In this document: positions 10,975 through 22,338 of the stretch, in pieces
Layout: each line of letters begins with the position of its first letter
Position numbering within the stretch: the stretch's first letter is position 1
Origin: Myotis daubentonii
Taxonomy: Eukaryota; Chordata; Mammalia; Chiroptera; Vespertilionidae
Length of the DNA stretch: 64,000 nucleotides
NCBI RefSeq assembly: GCF_963259705.1
Contig: NC_081861.1
Coordinates: 67,437,623-67,501,622 of the forward strand
Reading direction: 5' to 3'
Made by a program: the position numbers and the translations under genes
Notes under the pieces: model-generated
Database searches by the model: none
Told to the model about the DNA's origin: nothing
The model's input: the letters and a program-made list of their open reading frames with translations, nothing else

Positions 10975-12902
10975 CTAGTGGCCCGGTGCACAAAATTCAT
11001 GCACACTAAAAGAGAATTAATTATTTTAATTATTTTAAGTATTTTAATATTGCTATTTGCCCTTTCTCTATAATAGAAGTGTGAGAGATGAAAGGAAATG
11101 AGTAAAATTTATATGAAAATAATATATAAATTTATTAATAAATAAACAGTAACAAAAGGATATAACAACATCAGAGGCATGATATAAAAACAACAAAAAC
11201 ATGATATAAAAACAACAGTGATGCAAACAATGACTGATAAAGTGATTAAACTTATTCTAATATCTCCCTGTACACCACATTAAGAGTGAAAACTCTTTAA
11301 GAGTGCTTGACTAATTTCCCTTGTGATGAAGTATTTAGAACTTTAACTTTAATGTGTCACATGTTCTTCAAACTTGAGAGAAAGCAACATATAACTGACC
11401 ATGTGCAAAAACGGGTTCAGGTAGGGATATTCCTACTCTGTCTAGAGTTTGTCCTTGTGATTTATTAATAGTCATCGCAAATGCTGGCATCATAGGAAAC
11501 TGTTGTCGATTCAATTTAAATGGGAGCCCAGTGTCAGATGGGGACAAATTAATTCTTGGAATCAGAACAACCTCTCCCTCTGCAGATCCTGTTAATACTT
11601 CAGCTTCGATAATGTTAGGTCGTAATCTTTTGATAATAAATCTCGTATCATTACAAAGACCCCATTTACTATTGAGATTTCTCAATAGCATGATGATTGC
11701 ACCCACTTTCAATTTTAATTTATGACACGGCATTCCCGAAGGAGTAATACTATTAAGAAATTCTATGGGAAAATTTTCCTTTTCAGCATCATCTGTGGAG
11801 TCAATGGAATCATAACTCAAATATGTGTGAAAATCTCCATCAAGTATATCCAAAATTTCTTCATTTAATTTTTCAACGTGCTCATTTTTTGGACAAAGAA
11901 TTGCACGTTTAGATATATTTTCAATATTATCTATAGATACAGTATTTCCAAAGGTAGCTTCAATAATAGATCCATTACAGATCATTTCACAGGGGATTTC
12001 AATAATATCAATTCCTAAATGAAAACTGCTATCAAGTTTGCCATCTCCAAGTTTTACTAGCCATTCAATATAAGCAGAATCCTCTGATCTCATATTTGTT
12101 GCAAGAGACAACTTTCTGAAACATCCCCAAACATTACAGTACTTTAGACTCGTTTGTACTATGGCCGATCACATAGCATGTGGTACAATACTGAGACATT
12201 GTCAAAAATCCCCTCCAAGAAGGAGAACTTTCCCACCAAATACAATATTCAAATTCATAATTTCTCTTAGTAATCTGTCTATGGCGTTTATAGCATGACT
12301 GGATGCCATGGTGCATTCATCAATAATGAGATGTTGGGCCTTTTTAATAGTTTTAGCAACTTCACTGTTTATATTGAGTCTAGAAATTGAAGTTTTATTT
12401 AATGGAATGGGTAATTTATATTGGGAATGAATGGTGCTTCCACCGAGAAGTAAATTTGCAGCAATTCCTGTAGACCCTGTGGGTAAAACAGTATCATTAC
12501 AACCTCTAATATAATGTATTAAAACTTTATAAAGATATGCCTCCACACTCCGAGGGTGGGTTCCTGCCTCAAACCTCGCCCTCCTGGAAAACAGCTCGGG
12601 GAGGGCGTAGCCTTTGGCCATGCAATCCAGGACTCAGGGCATCCATGCTCCGAAAGCCAGTTCCTGCTTCAACCCTCACCCTTACTGGAAACAGCTGGGG
12701 AGGGCGCAACTGTTGCTAAGAGGACCCAGGACTCAGTGCATCCACACTCTGAGGGCGGGTTCCTGCCTGAAACCTCACCCTCGTGGGAAACAGCTCAGGG
12801 AGGGCTCAGCCATTTCCAGGACAACCTCTGCAGGACTGACTTCCTTCCAGTTGGTGGAGCCTCTGTAGTGATGTGTTACATCCAGGTTTTTATATAAATA
12901 GA
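10975..12902 (-). mobile_element. Helicase-bearing Helitron, 1.93 kb
   Basis: On the minus strand it begins TCTATTTATATAAAAACC (12902 downward) and ends with the hairpin and GGGCCACTAG at 10975, flanked by A and T. It carries a broken helicase reading frame and, near the 5' end (12540-12870), three diverged units of roughly 95-110 bp. The ends match those of the element at 58119-60107. The Rep (HUH) nuclease domain of autonomous Helitrons is absent, so this copy cannot move by itself. Confidence 0.92.
11368..12530 (-). pseudogene. Helitron PIF1-like helicase, broken
   Basis: The Helitron helicase unwinds DNA during rolling-circle transposition in the nucleus. Seen here on the minus strand: a motif Ia-like region (TGIAANLLLGGSTIHS), motif II (LIIDECTM), motif III start (LLGGDF, cut by a frame break near 12202), then after about 90 bp the C-terminal half with LCNDTRFIIKRL, FAMTINKSQGQT and HGQLYVAFSQV. 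The Walker A loop upstream of motif Ia is missing: the frame runs instead into the 5' repeat units. About 385 codons remain of a protein that in autonomous elements also has a Rep domain and exceeds 1,300 residues. A dead, internally deleted copy; the C-terminal 247 codons are still open, implying fairly recent inactivation. Confidence 0.9.
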
Positions 12903-13135
12903 TGTCTTAATTTCTCTCTCATTTTTGTAGGACAGTTTTGACTGATAAGAATTGTTGACTGACAGTTTTTTTTGTTTTGTTTTGTTTTAGCACTTTAAAC
13001 ATATCATCTCATTACCTCTGACCTCCAAAATTACTGCTGAGAAATCTGCTAATATTTTTTTGAGGATTTCTTGTATGTTACAAGTCACTTTTGTTGCCTT
13101 CAAGTTTCTGTCATCATATTTGACTTTAAACTCCT
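12903..13135 (-). mobile_element. Old LINE-1, antisense, right of Helitron
   Basis: Continues the L1 at 10080-10974: 'gaattgttgactgacag', 'tcattacctctgacctcc', 'gctgagaaatctgctaa', typical of reverse-complement L1 near the ORF1/ORF2 border. Confidence 0.6.
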
Positions 13136-13295
13136 TTTTAAAAAAAGTTTTATTTATTTATTTTTTAAATTGATTAAGGTATTACATATGTGTCCTTATC
13201 TCCCCATTGCACTCCTCCACCCCCGGCTCTTGCCCTCACCCCCCTAGGGTCTGTGTCCATTGGTTATGCTTATATGCATGCATACACATCCTGGG
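13136..13295 (-). mobile_element. LINE-1 3' end fragment
   Basis: Poly-T then 'ttaaggtattacatatgtgtcc' and 'ccattggttatgcttatatgcatgcata', identical in layout to the 3' end of the younger L1 at 48763. A short 5'-truncated copy. Confidence 0.75.
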
Positions 13296-13470
13296 CAGAG
13301 AGAGATAGAAACACCAATGATGAGAGAGAATTAAGTATCAGCTGCCTCCTGCACGCCCCCTACTGGGGATCAAGCCCACAGCCCAGACATGAACCCTGAC
13401 TGAGAATTGAACTGCAACATCCTGGTTCATAGGTTGATGTTCAACTACTGAGACACACTAGCCAGGCTAG
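13296..13470 (-). mobile_element. Ves-type SINE, partial
   Basis: 'gagatagaaacaccaatgatgag' through 'actgagacacactagccaggct': reverse-complement Ves SINE without its A-rich tail. It is joined to the L1 3' fragment on its left. Confidence 0.85.
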
Positions 13471-13679
13471 ACTCTTTGATTTTAGTGTTTCTTGATTTAG
13501 GTCTTTTGAGTTTTTTACTGTTTGGAGATTGTTGATTTCCTTATATTTGTATGCCCATTTTTTTGTGTGTTTTTTTGTTTGTTTTGTTTTGTTTTTTGAT
13601 TTTTTTGGTTTGTTTCATTTTGTTTTGTTCATTTGTTTTTCTTTTCTCAAATTTAGAAAATTTTGGCCAATATTTCTTT

Positions 13680-14038
13680 TTTTTTAATTTATTGTGGTGA
13701 CATTGGTTAATAAGATCTCAATTTCTAGTGTATATTTCTATGATATATGATCTGTATATTGCATTGTGTGCTCACTACCCAAAGTCAAATCATCTTCCAT
13801 AACCATATATTTTGCCTCCCTTGCCCTTTACACCTTCCCACCCTCTTCCCTCTGGTAACCACCACACTGTTTTCTGTATCTATGAGTTTCAGTTTTATAT
13901 CCCACATATGAGTGAAATCAATATTTCTTTAAATAAGTTCCCTGCCTGTTTCTCTTGCCTCCTTCTGAGACTCCAATAATGCATATATTGTTTTATTTAA
14001 TGGTTTCCCATACATACCATACATAATCCCTTCTTCAT

Positions 14039-14081
<43 letters not shown>

Positions 14082-14715
14082 CTCAGGCTCAACAATTTTA
14101 AATGAGCTGTTTTCAAATATGCTGACCTCCTCTAGTCTGCTGTTGAAACTCACTGGTGAAATTTTTAATTTAGTTCTTTTATTTTTCATCTCTAGAATTA
14201 TGATTTGTTCTTTTAAAGTTTTTATTTCTTTGTTTGATATTCTCACTTAATTTGTGTCTCATTTTCCTGACTGTTTTAATTTCATATGTTCTCCTTTACC
14301 TCTTTGAGCATATTAAAGAAACTTGTTTTAAACATCATTGTCAAGTTTAAGGCCTTTGTTACTTACAGTTGGTTTCTGGAGATTTAATTTACTCCTTTAA
14401 ATGGGCTCTGATTTTCTGTGTTTTTTGTTTGTTTGCTTGTTTTGTTTTTTGTTTCTCTTGGCATTTATAGTTTAATTCTCATGCTTTTGAAGAAAATAGC
14501 CACCTTTTCAGTCTTTATGAACTGGCTATCAATAGAGGAACATCTTCACTTATCACTCCTGCATGACGGTTCAAAGTCTGCTCTGGACATTTATTAGGAT
14601 AAATATTCCATGGGCCTGTGAATGTGACCTTTTGCTGAATTACCCCATTTACACAGCTGTTTTTTAAAATAATCATTTCTCTAAGAGCCTCATTCTTATT
14701 TATTTTCTGGTTCAT
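13680..14715 (-). mobile_element. Old LINE-1 or HAL1-like copy, antisense
   Basis: A 3'-end-like part (13680-13920: 'attgtggtgacattggtt', 'ctggtaaccaccacactg') is followed directly by text like the L1 ORF1 region ('gactccaataatgcatat', coiled-coil-coding TC-rich text), without ORF2 between them. That order is expected for HAL1 (half-L1) or for a large deletion. A poly-T of about 39 bases (14041-14079) interrupts it. The 105-codon frame at 13929-14246 is lysine-rich only because of this run. Confidence 0.5.
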
Positions 14716-15520
14716 AGATATTCTGTGTATTTCTTTGCCTCTAATCTCTTCTCTCCAGGAGCCTGCAGGTCTACAGGCCTCCTACAATTCTCATGCCATT
14801 TCTCTCACTACTGCTTGCTTGGAATACAACTTGATATCCAAACTACGCCACTTTTCCCATAAATTCTCCATATCAGGCAAAAGAGAAACTAGCTTTTGGG
14901 CAGCCCCAAGACAACAATATCATTGCAAAGAAGTTCAACTCTATTCCTTCTGCCCTAAGGGAAAAACCAGGAACTAGAGGACTTGCTCTCAACCATGCTG
15001 AACTATGCCAGGGATAAAGTGAGATATGGGTAAGCATAAATACCATAAAAATTTATTTCATTTTGATTATGACTTTTTCTATTTGGGGGTTCGCTTCATT
15101 AGTGCAGCTCCTTAACTGGTTTCTAGAATTTACACAAGGCTAATTTGGTCCATATGTTGTTTACTACTTGGTGTTTTCAATGTAGTTATAAGCATCTGGA
15201 TCTTTCTAATCCACCATCTTGCTTATGTCTCTTGCTTGCATTTATTTTATGTTATTGAAAAATTGGCATAAAAATTAAATTTTTATTGAGTTTTTTTCCT
15301 ATTTAAATTAAAAATTATGTTTCTAAAATTTATCAGTGTTGGTTGTAGTTATATTTTATTAATTGTCACTATTTAATAATATTCATAGGATGAATGCACA
15401 CACACACACACACTATTACAGCGTTTATGTTAGTCTATGATTTCGCAATTTCAAACATTCCTGATATCTGGTATACAATGGCTCTCAGTGTGATTTTTTT
15501 TTGGTTGTTTTATGAATATA
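14715..15520. other. Unclassified sequence
   Basis: No gene recognised. There is a CA microsatellite at about 15396-15412. The 80-codon frame at 14735 has no family features. Confidence 0.45.
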
Positions 15521-16209
15521 TTCGGGGCCTAGTGCATGAATTTGTGCATCTTGAAAGGAACTGTGGGCCACAAGGCTGCAGTAGGCACAGGGGTGGGTCT
15601 TGGCCTATCCTCCACACCCCTGCCTGACCCCTTCTGCCACGGTACTGGTCCCCTGTCTGCCAGCAGTCCCACTCCCACCACCACTGCTCCCACGTGCTGA
15701 CAGTGTTGGCCCTGCTGGTCCCGCTCACACCCACTAAGGGCATGGAGAGATGAGGGCCGGCGCCAGCAATGGGTGCAAGCAGGGCCAGCACCGTCAGTGG
15801 ATGTGAGTGGCAATTGCTGCCCTGATCACTCCTCAGGAGCAGGGGGTGATGGAGAAGCCCTCAGGGGTGATCAGGGCCAGCAGTCTTTGCTCATACCTGC
15901 TGATGGTGCTGAGTGATTGGGACTGGCGCCAGCAGTGGTGCAAGCAGCAGCTCTAGTGCCAGCAGCAGGTGTGAGCACCGGGCTGGGCTGCTGCACACAG
16001 GAGTAAAGGATTTTCAGTAACCACCAGAGGCTCGCCCAGATGACAGTGATTGATGCCCTGCCTTGGTCTGGCACCCATGCTCACCTCCTCCACCATCCTG
16101 CAGAAGCAAGCACCCGCCATGTTCCACACATGCCCCCTGGTGGTCAGCACATGTCAAAACGACCAAAGTTGTTTGGTCTATTTGCATATTAGCCTTTTAT
16201 TATATAGGA
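15521..16209 (-). mobile_element. Non-autonomous Helitron, 689 bp, abutting composite B
   Basis: The 3' end on the left is mutated (TTCG in place of CTAG) but the GGCCTAGTGCATGAATTTG hairpin is clear. The 5' end on the right is ...CCTTTTATTATATAGGA, and the next Helitron begins on the very next base. GC-rich interior with several diverged 'ggcgccagcagtgg' repeats. It carries a CTCF-like motif at 16131-16146. Confidence 0.88.
16131..16146 (-). promoter_or_regulatory. CTCF-like motif inside Helitron
   Basis: On the minus strand TGACCACCAGGGGGCA fits the CTCF core YGRCCASYAGRGGGCR. A weaker opposed half-match (accaccagaggctc) lies about 110 bp to the left, suggesting a decayed inverted pair. 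Confidence 0.5.
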
Positions 16210-17159
16210 CTAGAGGCCCAGTGCACAAAAATTTGTGCACTCGGTGGGAAGGAGGGGTCTCTCAGTCTGGGACCCCTCGGGAGATAACGCCCTGCTGGCT
16301 TAGGCCTGCTCCCGGGTGGCAGAGGGCAGGCCCAATCCCTAGGTGCAGCCCCTGGTCGGGCTCAGAGCAGGGCTGATTGGGGAGTTGGGGTGCTGTCCCC
16401 AGTCATGCACAGAGCGGGGCGGATCGGGAGGTTGCGATGCCACCCTCAGTCACGCTCAGGGTAGGGCCGATTGGGGGGTTGGGTCACCGCCCCCTGTCAC
16501 ACTCAAGGCAGGGTCGATGGGGAGGTTGCGGTGCCACCCCCTGTCACGCAAGAGCAGGGCCAATCCGGGGGTTGGGGCGCTGCCCCCTGTCACTCAGAGA
16601 GTAGGGCTGATAGGGGAGTTGGGGCACCGCCCCCTGTCACCCACAGAGCAGGGCCTATCAGGGGGTTGGGATGCCACCACTCTCATACTCAGGGCAGGGC
16701 CAATGGGGAGGTTATGGCTCTACCCCATCACAAACAGAGCAGGGTCCTTGGGAGGGGTGGGGGTTGTGGTGCCGCCCTCTATCACCAACAGAGCAGGGCC
16801 GATCAGGGGGTTGGGGAACCACCACTCTCACATTCAGGGCAGGGCTGATGGGAAGGTTATGGCTCTACCCTGTCACACACAGAGAAGGGCCGATCAGGGG
16901 GTTGGGGCACTGCACCCTGTCACGCACAGAGCCGCAGGGCAATCAGAGGTTGGGGAGCTCCCCCTTATCAGGCACAGAGCAGGGCTGATCAGGAGGTTGG
17001 GGCGCCTTCCCTTGTCAGGAACAGAGCAGGGCGGATAGGGAGGTTGTGGCCCCGCTCCCTGTCACACACAGAGCCGCAGGGCGATCAGAGGGTTTGGGCG
17101 CTGCCCCCTGTCATGCTGATCCTGGTGCTGGGAGGCATATTACCCTTTTACTATAAGGA
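16210..17159 (-). mobile_element. Helitron composite B, downstream unit with 47-bp repeats
   Basis: On the plus strand it starts CTAGAGGCCCAGTGCACAAA directly after the neighbour's GGA. It ends ...ACCCTTTTACTATAAGGA, the reverse complement of TCCTTATAGTAAAAGGGT. The interior is the same tandem array as at 7330-8060 (here 16355-17110, about 16 units). The 231-codon open frame at 16343 is a product of that array. Confidence 0.9.
16355..17110. repeat. Tandem array, about 47-bp unit, about 16 copies
   Basis: Successive 'agagcagggc' anchors fall roughly every 44-49 bp (16364, 16411, 16551, 16598, 16645, 16791, 16976, 17024 and others). Confidence 0.9.
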
Positions 17160-17950
17160 TAGAGGCCTGGTGCATGGGAGGGGCTGGCTGGTTTGCCCTG
17201 AAGGGTGTCCTAGATTAGGGTGGGGGTCCCCACTGGGGTGCCTGGCCAGCCTGGGTGAGGGGATGATGCCTGTTTGCAGCTGGTCACACACCCTTCAGGG
17301 TGGGGGTCCCCACTGGGGTGCCTGGCCAGCCTGGGTGAGGGGATGATGGCTGTTTGCAGCTGGTCACACACCCTTCAGGGTGGGGGTCCCAACTGGGGTG
17401 CCTGGCCAGCCTGGGTGAGGGGATGATGGCTTTTTGCAGCTGGTCACACACCCTTCATGGTTGGGGTCCCCACTGCGGTGCCTGGCCAGTCTGGGTGAGG
17501 GGCTGAGGGCTGTTTTCAGGCTGGCGGGTGACAGAAGCTCCCAACCGCTCCTTTTTTTCTTTTTTCTTTTTTTTTAATTCTGGGCCAGCTTTAGCTCTGA
17601 GGCTCCAGCTCTTAGGCCTCCGCTGCTGAAAGTAGGTAATCGAAACAATGTATAACTCCAGCTCTGACTCCAACTCTGAGATCCCAGCTCGCTGAAAGCT
17701 GGTTTCTGGGTTTTTTTTTAGCTTCTATATTTGTTAAAATGTTTCAAACTGCAGGCTCAGAGGCCGGCAAGGCAGGCGGGGAACGTTGGAATCCTCTGAC
17801 ACAGAAGCAAGCAAGCCTCATGTTAGTTTCAAGCTGCCTGACTTCTGCCGCCATCTTGGCTGACAGTTAATTTGCATATCTCCCTGATTAGCCAATGGGA
17901 AGGGTAGCGGTCGTACGCCGATTACCATGTTTCTCTTTTATTAGATTAGA
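17160..17950 (-). mobile_element. Helitron composite B, upstream unit with 80-bp repeats
   Basis: Begins TAGAGGCCTGGTGCATGG immediately after the GGA of the other unit, so the junction lacks one C/G of CTAG as in composite A. It has four tandem units of exactly 80 bp starting at 17221, 17301, 17381 and 17461. Toward the 5' end are GCCGCCATCTTGGC (17848-17861) and ATTTGCAT (17870-17877). It ends ...TTTTATTAGATTAGA then T. Confidence 0.9.
17221..17530. repeat. 80-bp tandem repeat, about 4 copies
   Basis: The anchor TGGGGGTCCC recurs every 80 bp. Two to four copies are also present in the related units at 7081, 28805, 31090 and 44130. Confidence 0.92.
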
Positions 17951-18580
17951 TTATAATGAAATGTCTGGGTCAAAAATGTCAATGTTTAACTTTAAAAGTT
18001 AATGACTGATTATTTTCCAAAGAAGCTTTTTGCTAATTTAAACTCTTCCCAACAGGTTATGGGAATTTTAATGAATCATATATTTACTAACAATTTTTAA
18101 TGTTTGAAAAATTATTGGGTATAAAATGATGCAGGTTTCCTCTACTATCTGAAAGTAGAGCATGCCAATTAAAACTTTTGTAAGCTGAAATTATATAAAG
18201 TGAAGAGTATCTCCTATATCCAAAAGTTTCCATTACACTACTTCATCTTAAATACATACATTGTTGTTTTCATTAACTGAAAGAAATCTGAAGTGAATGT
18301 TTACTTTTACAAAGAAAGCCATTACTGTATAACCAAATGATAAGGAACTATGTTGTTTTTTTATATATAAAAACTTGGCTGGGCTGAACTACATTTGTTT
18401 TCATATACAAACCTTCTCCCAGTTATTCTATCTAACATTAATCTAGGTATTACCATCATGGATTTTTCCAGATTTGATTCAAATCCCTAACCCATTGACT
18501 TTAAATTAATCAAAGAGAGATGATCCTGGGTATAATTGTCCTAATTAATTAAAAATCCTTTAAAAGTGGTCATACACATC
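17951..18580. other. AT-rich sequence, nothing recognised
   Basis: Some text resembles antisense L1 just right of the Helitron ('aatgtctgggtcaaa'), but nothing longer can be supported. Confidence 0.4.
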
Positions 18581-19790
18581 CATTTTGAAAGACATTCCAG
18601 ACTATGAGTCTGCAATTCCTATCTCTTCCCCTTGGACCTTTATTTCAGACTTCCACCTGTGCACATAAAGCTATAGCCCATGGCAATGGCCTTTCTTCTA
18701 GAGCATGGCCTTCTCTTTTTGATGTGGTCCAATTGACTTTGTGCTTACTTATCCAGTCTCCACAATTGCATGAAATTCCCTGTAAAAAATAAATATATCT
18801 AATATCCTACAAGTTCTGCTTCTCTGTTTGAAACCTGACTGATACAGAATTTAGGCATTAATAGATAGATAATAGAGGACTCGGTTTCTGCAGTGGGGTG
18901 CTGCTGTAACAAGTACCTAAAAATATGAAAACAGCTTATTTAGTTGAGGAAATTTTAAAACAAAGTGTTGAAGGTGCAGTATGAGTCTTCTTGTTGCTTA
19001 TGGTAAAATGTGAGAGAAAGGAGATACATTGAGGGGAAACTGAAATAGGAAAAGATGATTTTGGAAATCTGTAGCCTGCAGAGATGTCAAAAACACTAAA
19101 TTAATAGATTCACTGTTAGAAATTGTGCCAGAGAGAAAAGGCTGAAGGTGAGTCTATAGCCCTTTGCTGAAACCTCAGACAGTTCATACATCAGACCATT
19201 TAGTCACACAAAAAGATCTTTGAAGACATAAAAGGCGTGCCTCACAGATCCCTTTAACTAAATCAGAGGGCCACTTGGAAGTTTAAGGGTACTGTCCCTC
19301 ATCTATAAGGCAGGAGCCAGAATTATAAAAGGAATCATCTTGAAAAGATTTGTGGGTTTGTCTTTTGTCTAATAGAACAAATCCTTATTAAATACATGGA
19401 ATACCCACAAAGTTGCTAAGAGATATATTTTAGCAGAAATACTACCAGCTTGGACTGACAGAGGTAGAGAGAATTGAAACTAAAAATGTCTCTTGGACCA
19501 CAAAAATTATACTGGCAAGGAGCAGGTTGAGCTGCAAACAAATGCTACTTTACATAGAAAAAGAATGCTTCAGAAGGTAGAAATGAAATGAAAAGTGAGA
19601 GGACAGAGCTAAGAGCCAAAAAAGATTACCTTTCCTCATTGAATCTAATAAAGGAACTTTGGCTGTTGTTTGCCTATCTGGATTACACAGCTTCCATGGA
19701 GCAGTGACTATTTTCACTTTCTATTTCTTCCTCCTTTGAGTTGGGATGTCTTTAACAGTTATCCTATACTTTTCACAGCACTGTGTTTTT
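18580..19790 (+). mobile_element. MaLR-like LTR end plus internal sequence
   Basis: An LTR-like 3' part (AATAAA at about 18787, 'cttctctgtttgaaacctga', 'ctgatacaga') is followed by 'agtggggtgctgctgtaaca' and 'acctaaaaatatgaaaacag', text I associate with the non-coding internal part of mammalian ERVL-MaLR elements. It has no retroviral frame and is very old. Family assignment is from memory of consensus wording and needs a repeat search. Confidence 0.45.
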
Positions 19791-19794
19791 GGTG

Positions 19795-19974
19795 CTGTAT
19801 TAGTCTTAATTTTCCAGAGATAAAGCAAAACCAGTAGCATATGGTGTGTGTGTATGCATGTGTGTGTGTGTGTATGTGGGTGCATGTGTGTGTGTAAAAA
19901 TCTATCTGTATAGAAATATAGATATATGATCTACCTATATGTATAGTATATCAATATACTGGTATATGGTATTA
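19795..19974 (+). mobile_element. MLT2-like LTR, 5' piece
   Basis: 'ctgtattagtcttaattttc' and 'cagagataaagcaaaaccag' match the start of the ERVL LTR MLT2. It is followed by (TG)n and AT-rich text, then broken by a Helitron. The rest of this LTR lies at 22597-22848 and 23525-23690. Confidence 0.65.
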
Positions 19975-20287
19975 CTAGAGTCTCAGTACATGAAATTCAT
20001 GCATGGAGGTATCCCTCAGCCCAGCCTGCACCCTCTCCAATCTGGGACACCTCAGGGGATGTTTGACTGCCGATTTAGGCCCAATCCTTTGAACCAGCAG
20101 TCAGACATCCCTCTCACAATCCGGGACTGCTGGCTCCTAACTGCTAACTGCCCTTCCCTGCAGGCCTGGTAACCCCTAACTGCCCTGCCTTGGCCCCCCC
20201 CACCTTGGCTTTGTGAGAAAGGACATCCACATGGATGTCCGGAAGATGTCCAGTCTAATTAGCATATCACCCTTTTATTAGTATAGA
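19975..20287 (-). mobile_element. Non-autonomous Helitron, 313 bp
   Basis: The left end is A then CTAGAGTCTCAGTACATGAA. The right end is CACCCTTTTATTAGTATAGA then T. A complete short element inside the MLT2-like LTR. Confidence 0.9.
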
Positions 20288-20420
20288 TTATACAACATAA
20301 GCTTTAAGGTAGAATTGCATTAATAGAAATAGACATTTCATTAAAAATGTACATTGGTTTGATATGTTTCAAATCCACTTGTTTATGACAAAAATCAAGT
20401 CTTTAAAAATAGGATTGCTT

Positions 20421-20639
20421 GCCCTAGCTGGTTTTGCTCAGTGGCTAGAGCTTCAGCCTGAGGACTGAAGGGTCCCAGGTTCTATTCTGGTCAAGGGCAC
20501 ATGCCTCAGTTGCGGGCTCAATCCCCAGTAGGACACATGCAGGAGGCAGCCGATCAATGATTCTCATCATTGATTTTTCTGTCTCTCTCCTTCTCCCGTC
20601 CTCTCTGAAATCAATAAAAGTCTATATAAAAAATAAAAG
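20421..20639 (+). mobile_element. Ves-type SINE
   Basis: The tRNA-like head 'gccctagctggttttgctca' is followed by a B-box-like 'ggttctattctgg', 'aggaggcagccgatcaatga' and an A-rich tail. Target duplication: aataggattgctt (left) and aataagattgctt (right). Confidence 0.93.
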
Positions 20640-20689
20640 AATAAGATTGCTTTGCTATAAAAGCCAATTAAGGTATGTCATTCATTATC

Positions 20690-21735
20690 CCTGATGAAGT
20701 CTGAGCAGCTAAGTTGCAAAGTGACTTTGCTGGGTTCTTATCAAATAATATCTGTGGAGAAGCAACTAAGTCCACCATGCATTTAGGCTATAAAGACCGA
20801 AAGTTGGGGAGGACAGAGTGCTTCTGGGGTAGGAGACAGTGAGGGTCAGTGGCTGGGAGGCAGTGAAGACACGGGAATGCCCAGTACCTGGAAGTACTGG
20901 AGGGTCTGGCATATGCAAATATGCTGGGGGCGGGGTCAGGCCCTGAGCTCCAAGAGGTCAGGTCCAGAGGGAGGGAAGGGATGTGGTTCCAGGGAATTCC
21001 TGTCCTGAGAGGCTCCCCCTCCTCCCCTTAACCCCCTAACATGTCCATTTGGATAAAGGACGTGGGAAGCAGGTACGCAATGCCTGGGTGGGATGCCCCT
21101 CAGTCCTGGATCTATCCAGGGTGGGGGAGGGGTGTTTGTATTGGTTTATTTGATTCTTCTTACACGTTGAAGTGGGTGGCAGGGGAGTGTCTGCCAGACA
21201 TGGTTTCCTTCTGCTTGCTCAACAGAGCTGCCCCACGTAATGCCTTTTCCCTTCCTTTCACTGGTGGCCTGAGCAAACGCACATGAGATTGCCAGCGAGG
21301 AAACTGGGGCCCCCATTGTATCGCGTGGAGATTGCACTCCACAGGAACCTGCCTGATCCAGGGAGGGTTGGTTTCATTCACTGCTGGAAAGGCTCGATTT
21401 AAACCAAGCTGCTGCTGCTTGTCACAAGTTAGATAGGCACCAGCTGAGCCATTTGCGGAGGTTTTATCATCCCTTCTGGCTATTTCCTTGGAAACCACAA
21501 ACTCAATATAGCAGAACCCGGCCACACGCTTCTCAGCACCTGCTTTCCTCAGTCAGCTGCTGAATTTACTTGAAGGATATAGGATAATTTTTAAATGATA
21601 CTAAATGTGTACAATTAGGTCAAAGCATTATGCAATTGTTTCCTATTGATTTGTACTATTGAGGGTCCTGAGTGTTTGAGGATGTCAGCTCTCACAGAGC
21701 ATAGTGATTTTAACTATGGAATTTAACCAAAGTCT
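20690..21735. other. Unclassified moderately GC-rich segment inside the MLT2-like LTR
   Basis: Clearly different in composition from its surroundings. It contains a 'gctataaagacc' TATA-like box, an ATATGCAAAT octamer (about 20910) and several G-runs. Frames here (21041-21286, 21160-21525) show no known domains. It could be an ERV LTR or Helitron-carried sequence; I cannot decide by eye. Confidence 0.35.
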
Positions 21736-21739
21736 CCAG

Positions 21740-22197
21740 TGCCTCTTTCGGCCAGGCGGCCTCCGGGCTGGGTGGCACAGAGTGCCTTCTCGCACCCCCC
21801 AGCTGGCGGCCTCCGGGCCAGGCGGTGCCGCAGCTTGCGAGTGCCTCCACCAGTGGCCACTTCTGCAGGGGGCCACTCCACCTCAGCACAGGGTGAGGAC
21901 ACCGCAGGCCTGCTAACAACCCCCAGCCAAGTAGCCTCCCAGCTGGGCAGCACCACAGGCCCACGCGTGGCCCTGCTGGTGGCCACTTCCACCAGGGGCC
22001 GCTCCTAGGCCAGGCGGCACAGCATTCCTCCTCAAAACCCCTGGCTGGGCAGCCTCCAGACTGGGCAGTGCAGTGGTCCCGCACACGCCCCTGCTGCTGG
22101 CCACTTCTGCCAGGGGCCCCTCATGGGCCACACCTGACTGGTCGTGGCTGCTGAGGCATCTGGGCTAATTAGCATATCCCTCAATTATTATATAGGA
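21740..22197 (-). mobile_element. Helitron, 3' end missing, GC-rich repeats
   Basis: The right end is ...AATTATTATATAGGA then T, a good Helitron 5' end read on the minus strand. The interior has about six diverged units with 'ggcctccgggctgggcggc' and 'ctgctggtggccacttc'. No hairpin or CTAG is seen on the left, so the 3' end is lost. Overlapping frames are repeat shadows. Confidence 0.7.
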
Positions 22198-22338
22198 TAT
22201 AGTACATATCTATGTAGTATAGCATATACTGTAGTTTAAATATACATATACACTATAGTGTATGTAGATATACTATAGAAATAGATATTCTATAGATATA
22301 CATACACAATATATTATACTTGTATCTATACTATAAGG

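Noticed and set aside
12541..12897. Plus-strand frames of 60-113 codons
   Set aside because: They are antisense to the GC-rich repeat units at the 5' end of the helicase-bearing Helitron.
14041..14079. Lysine-rich frame over a T-run (13929-14246)
   Set aside because: The run of lysines comes from a poly-T tract in an old antisense L1.
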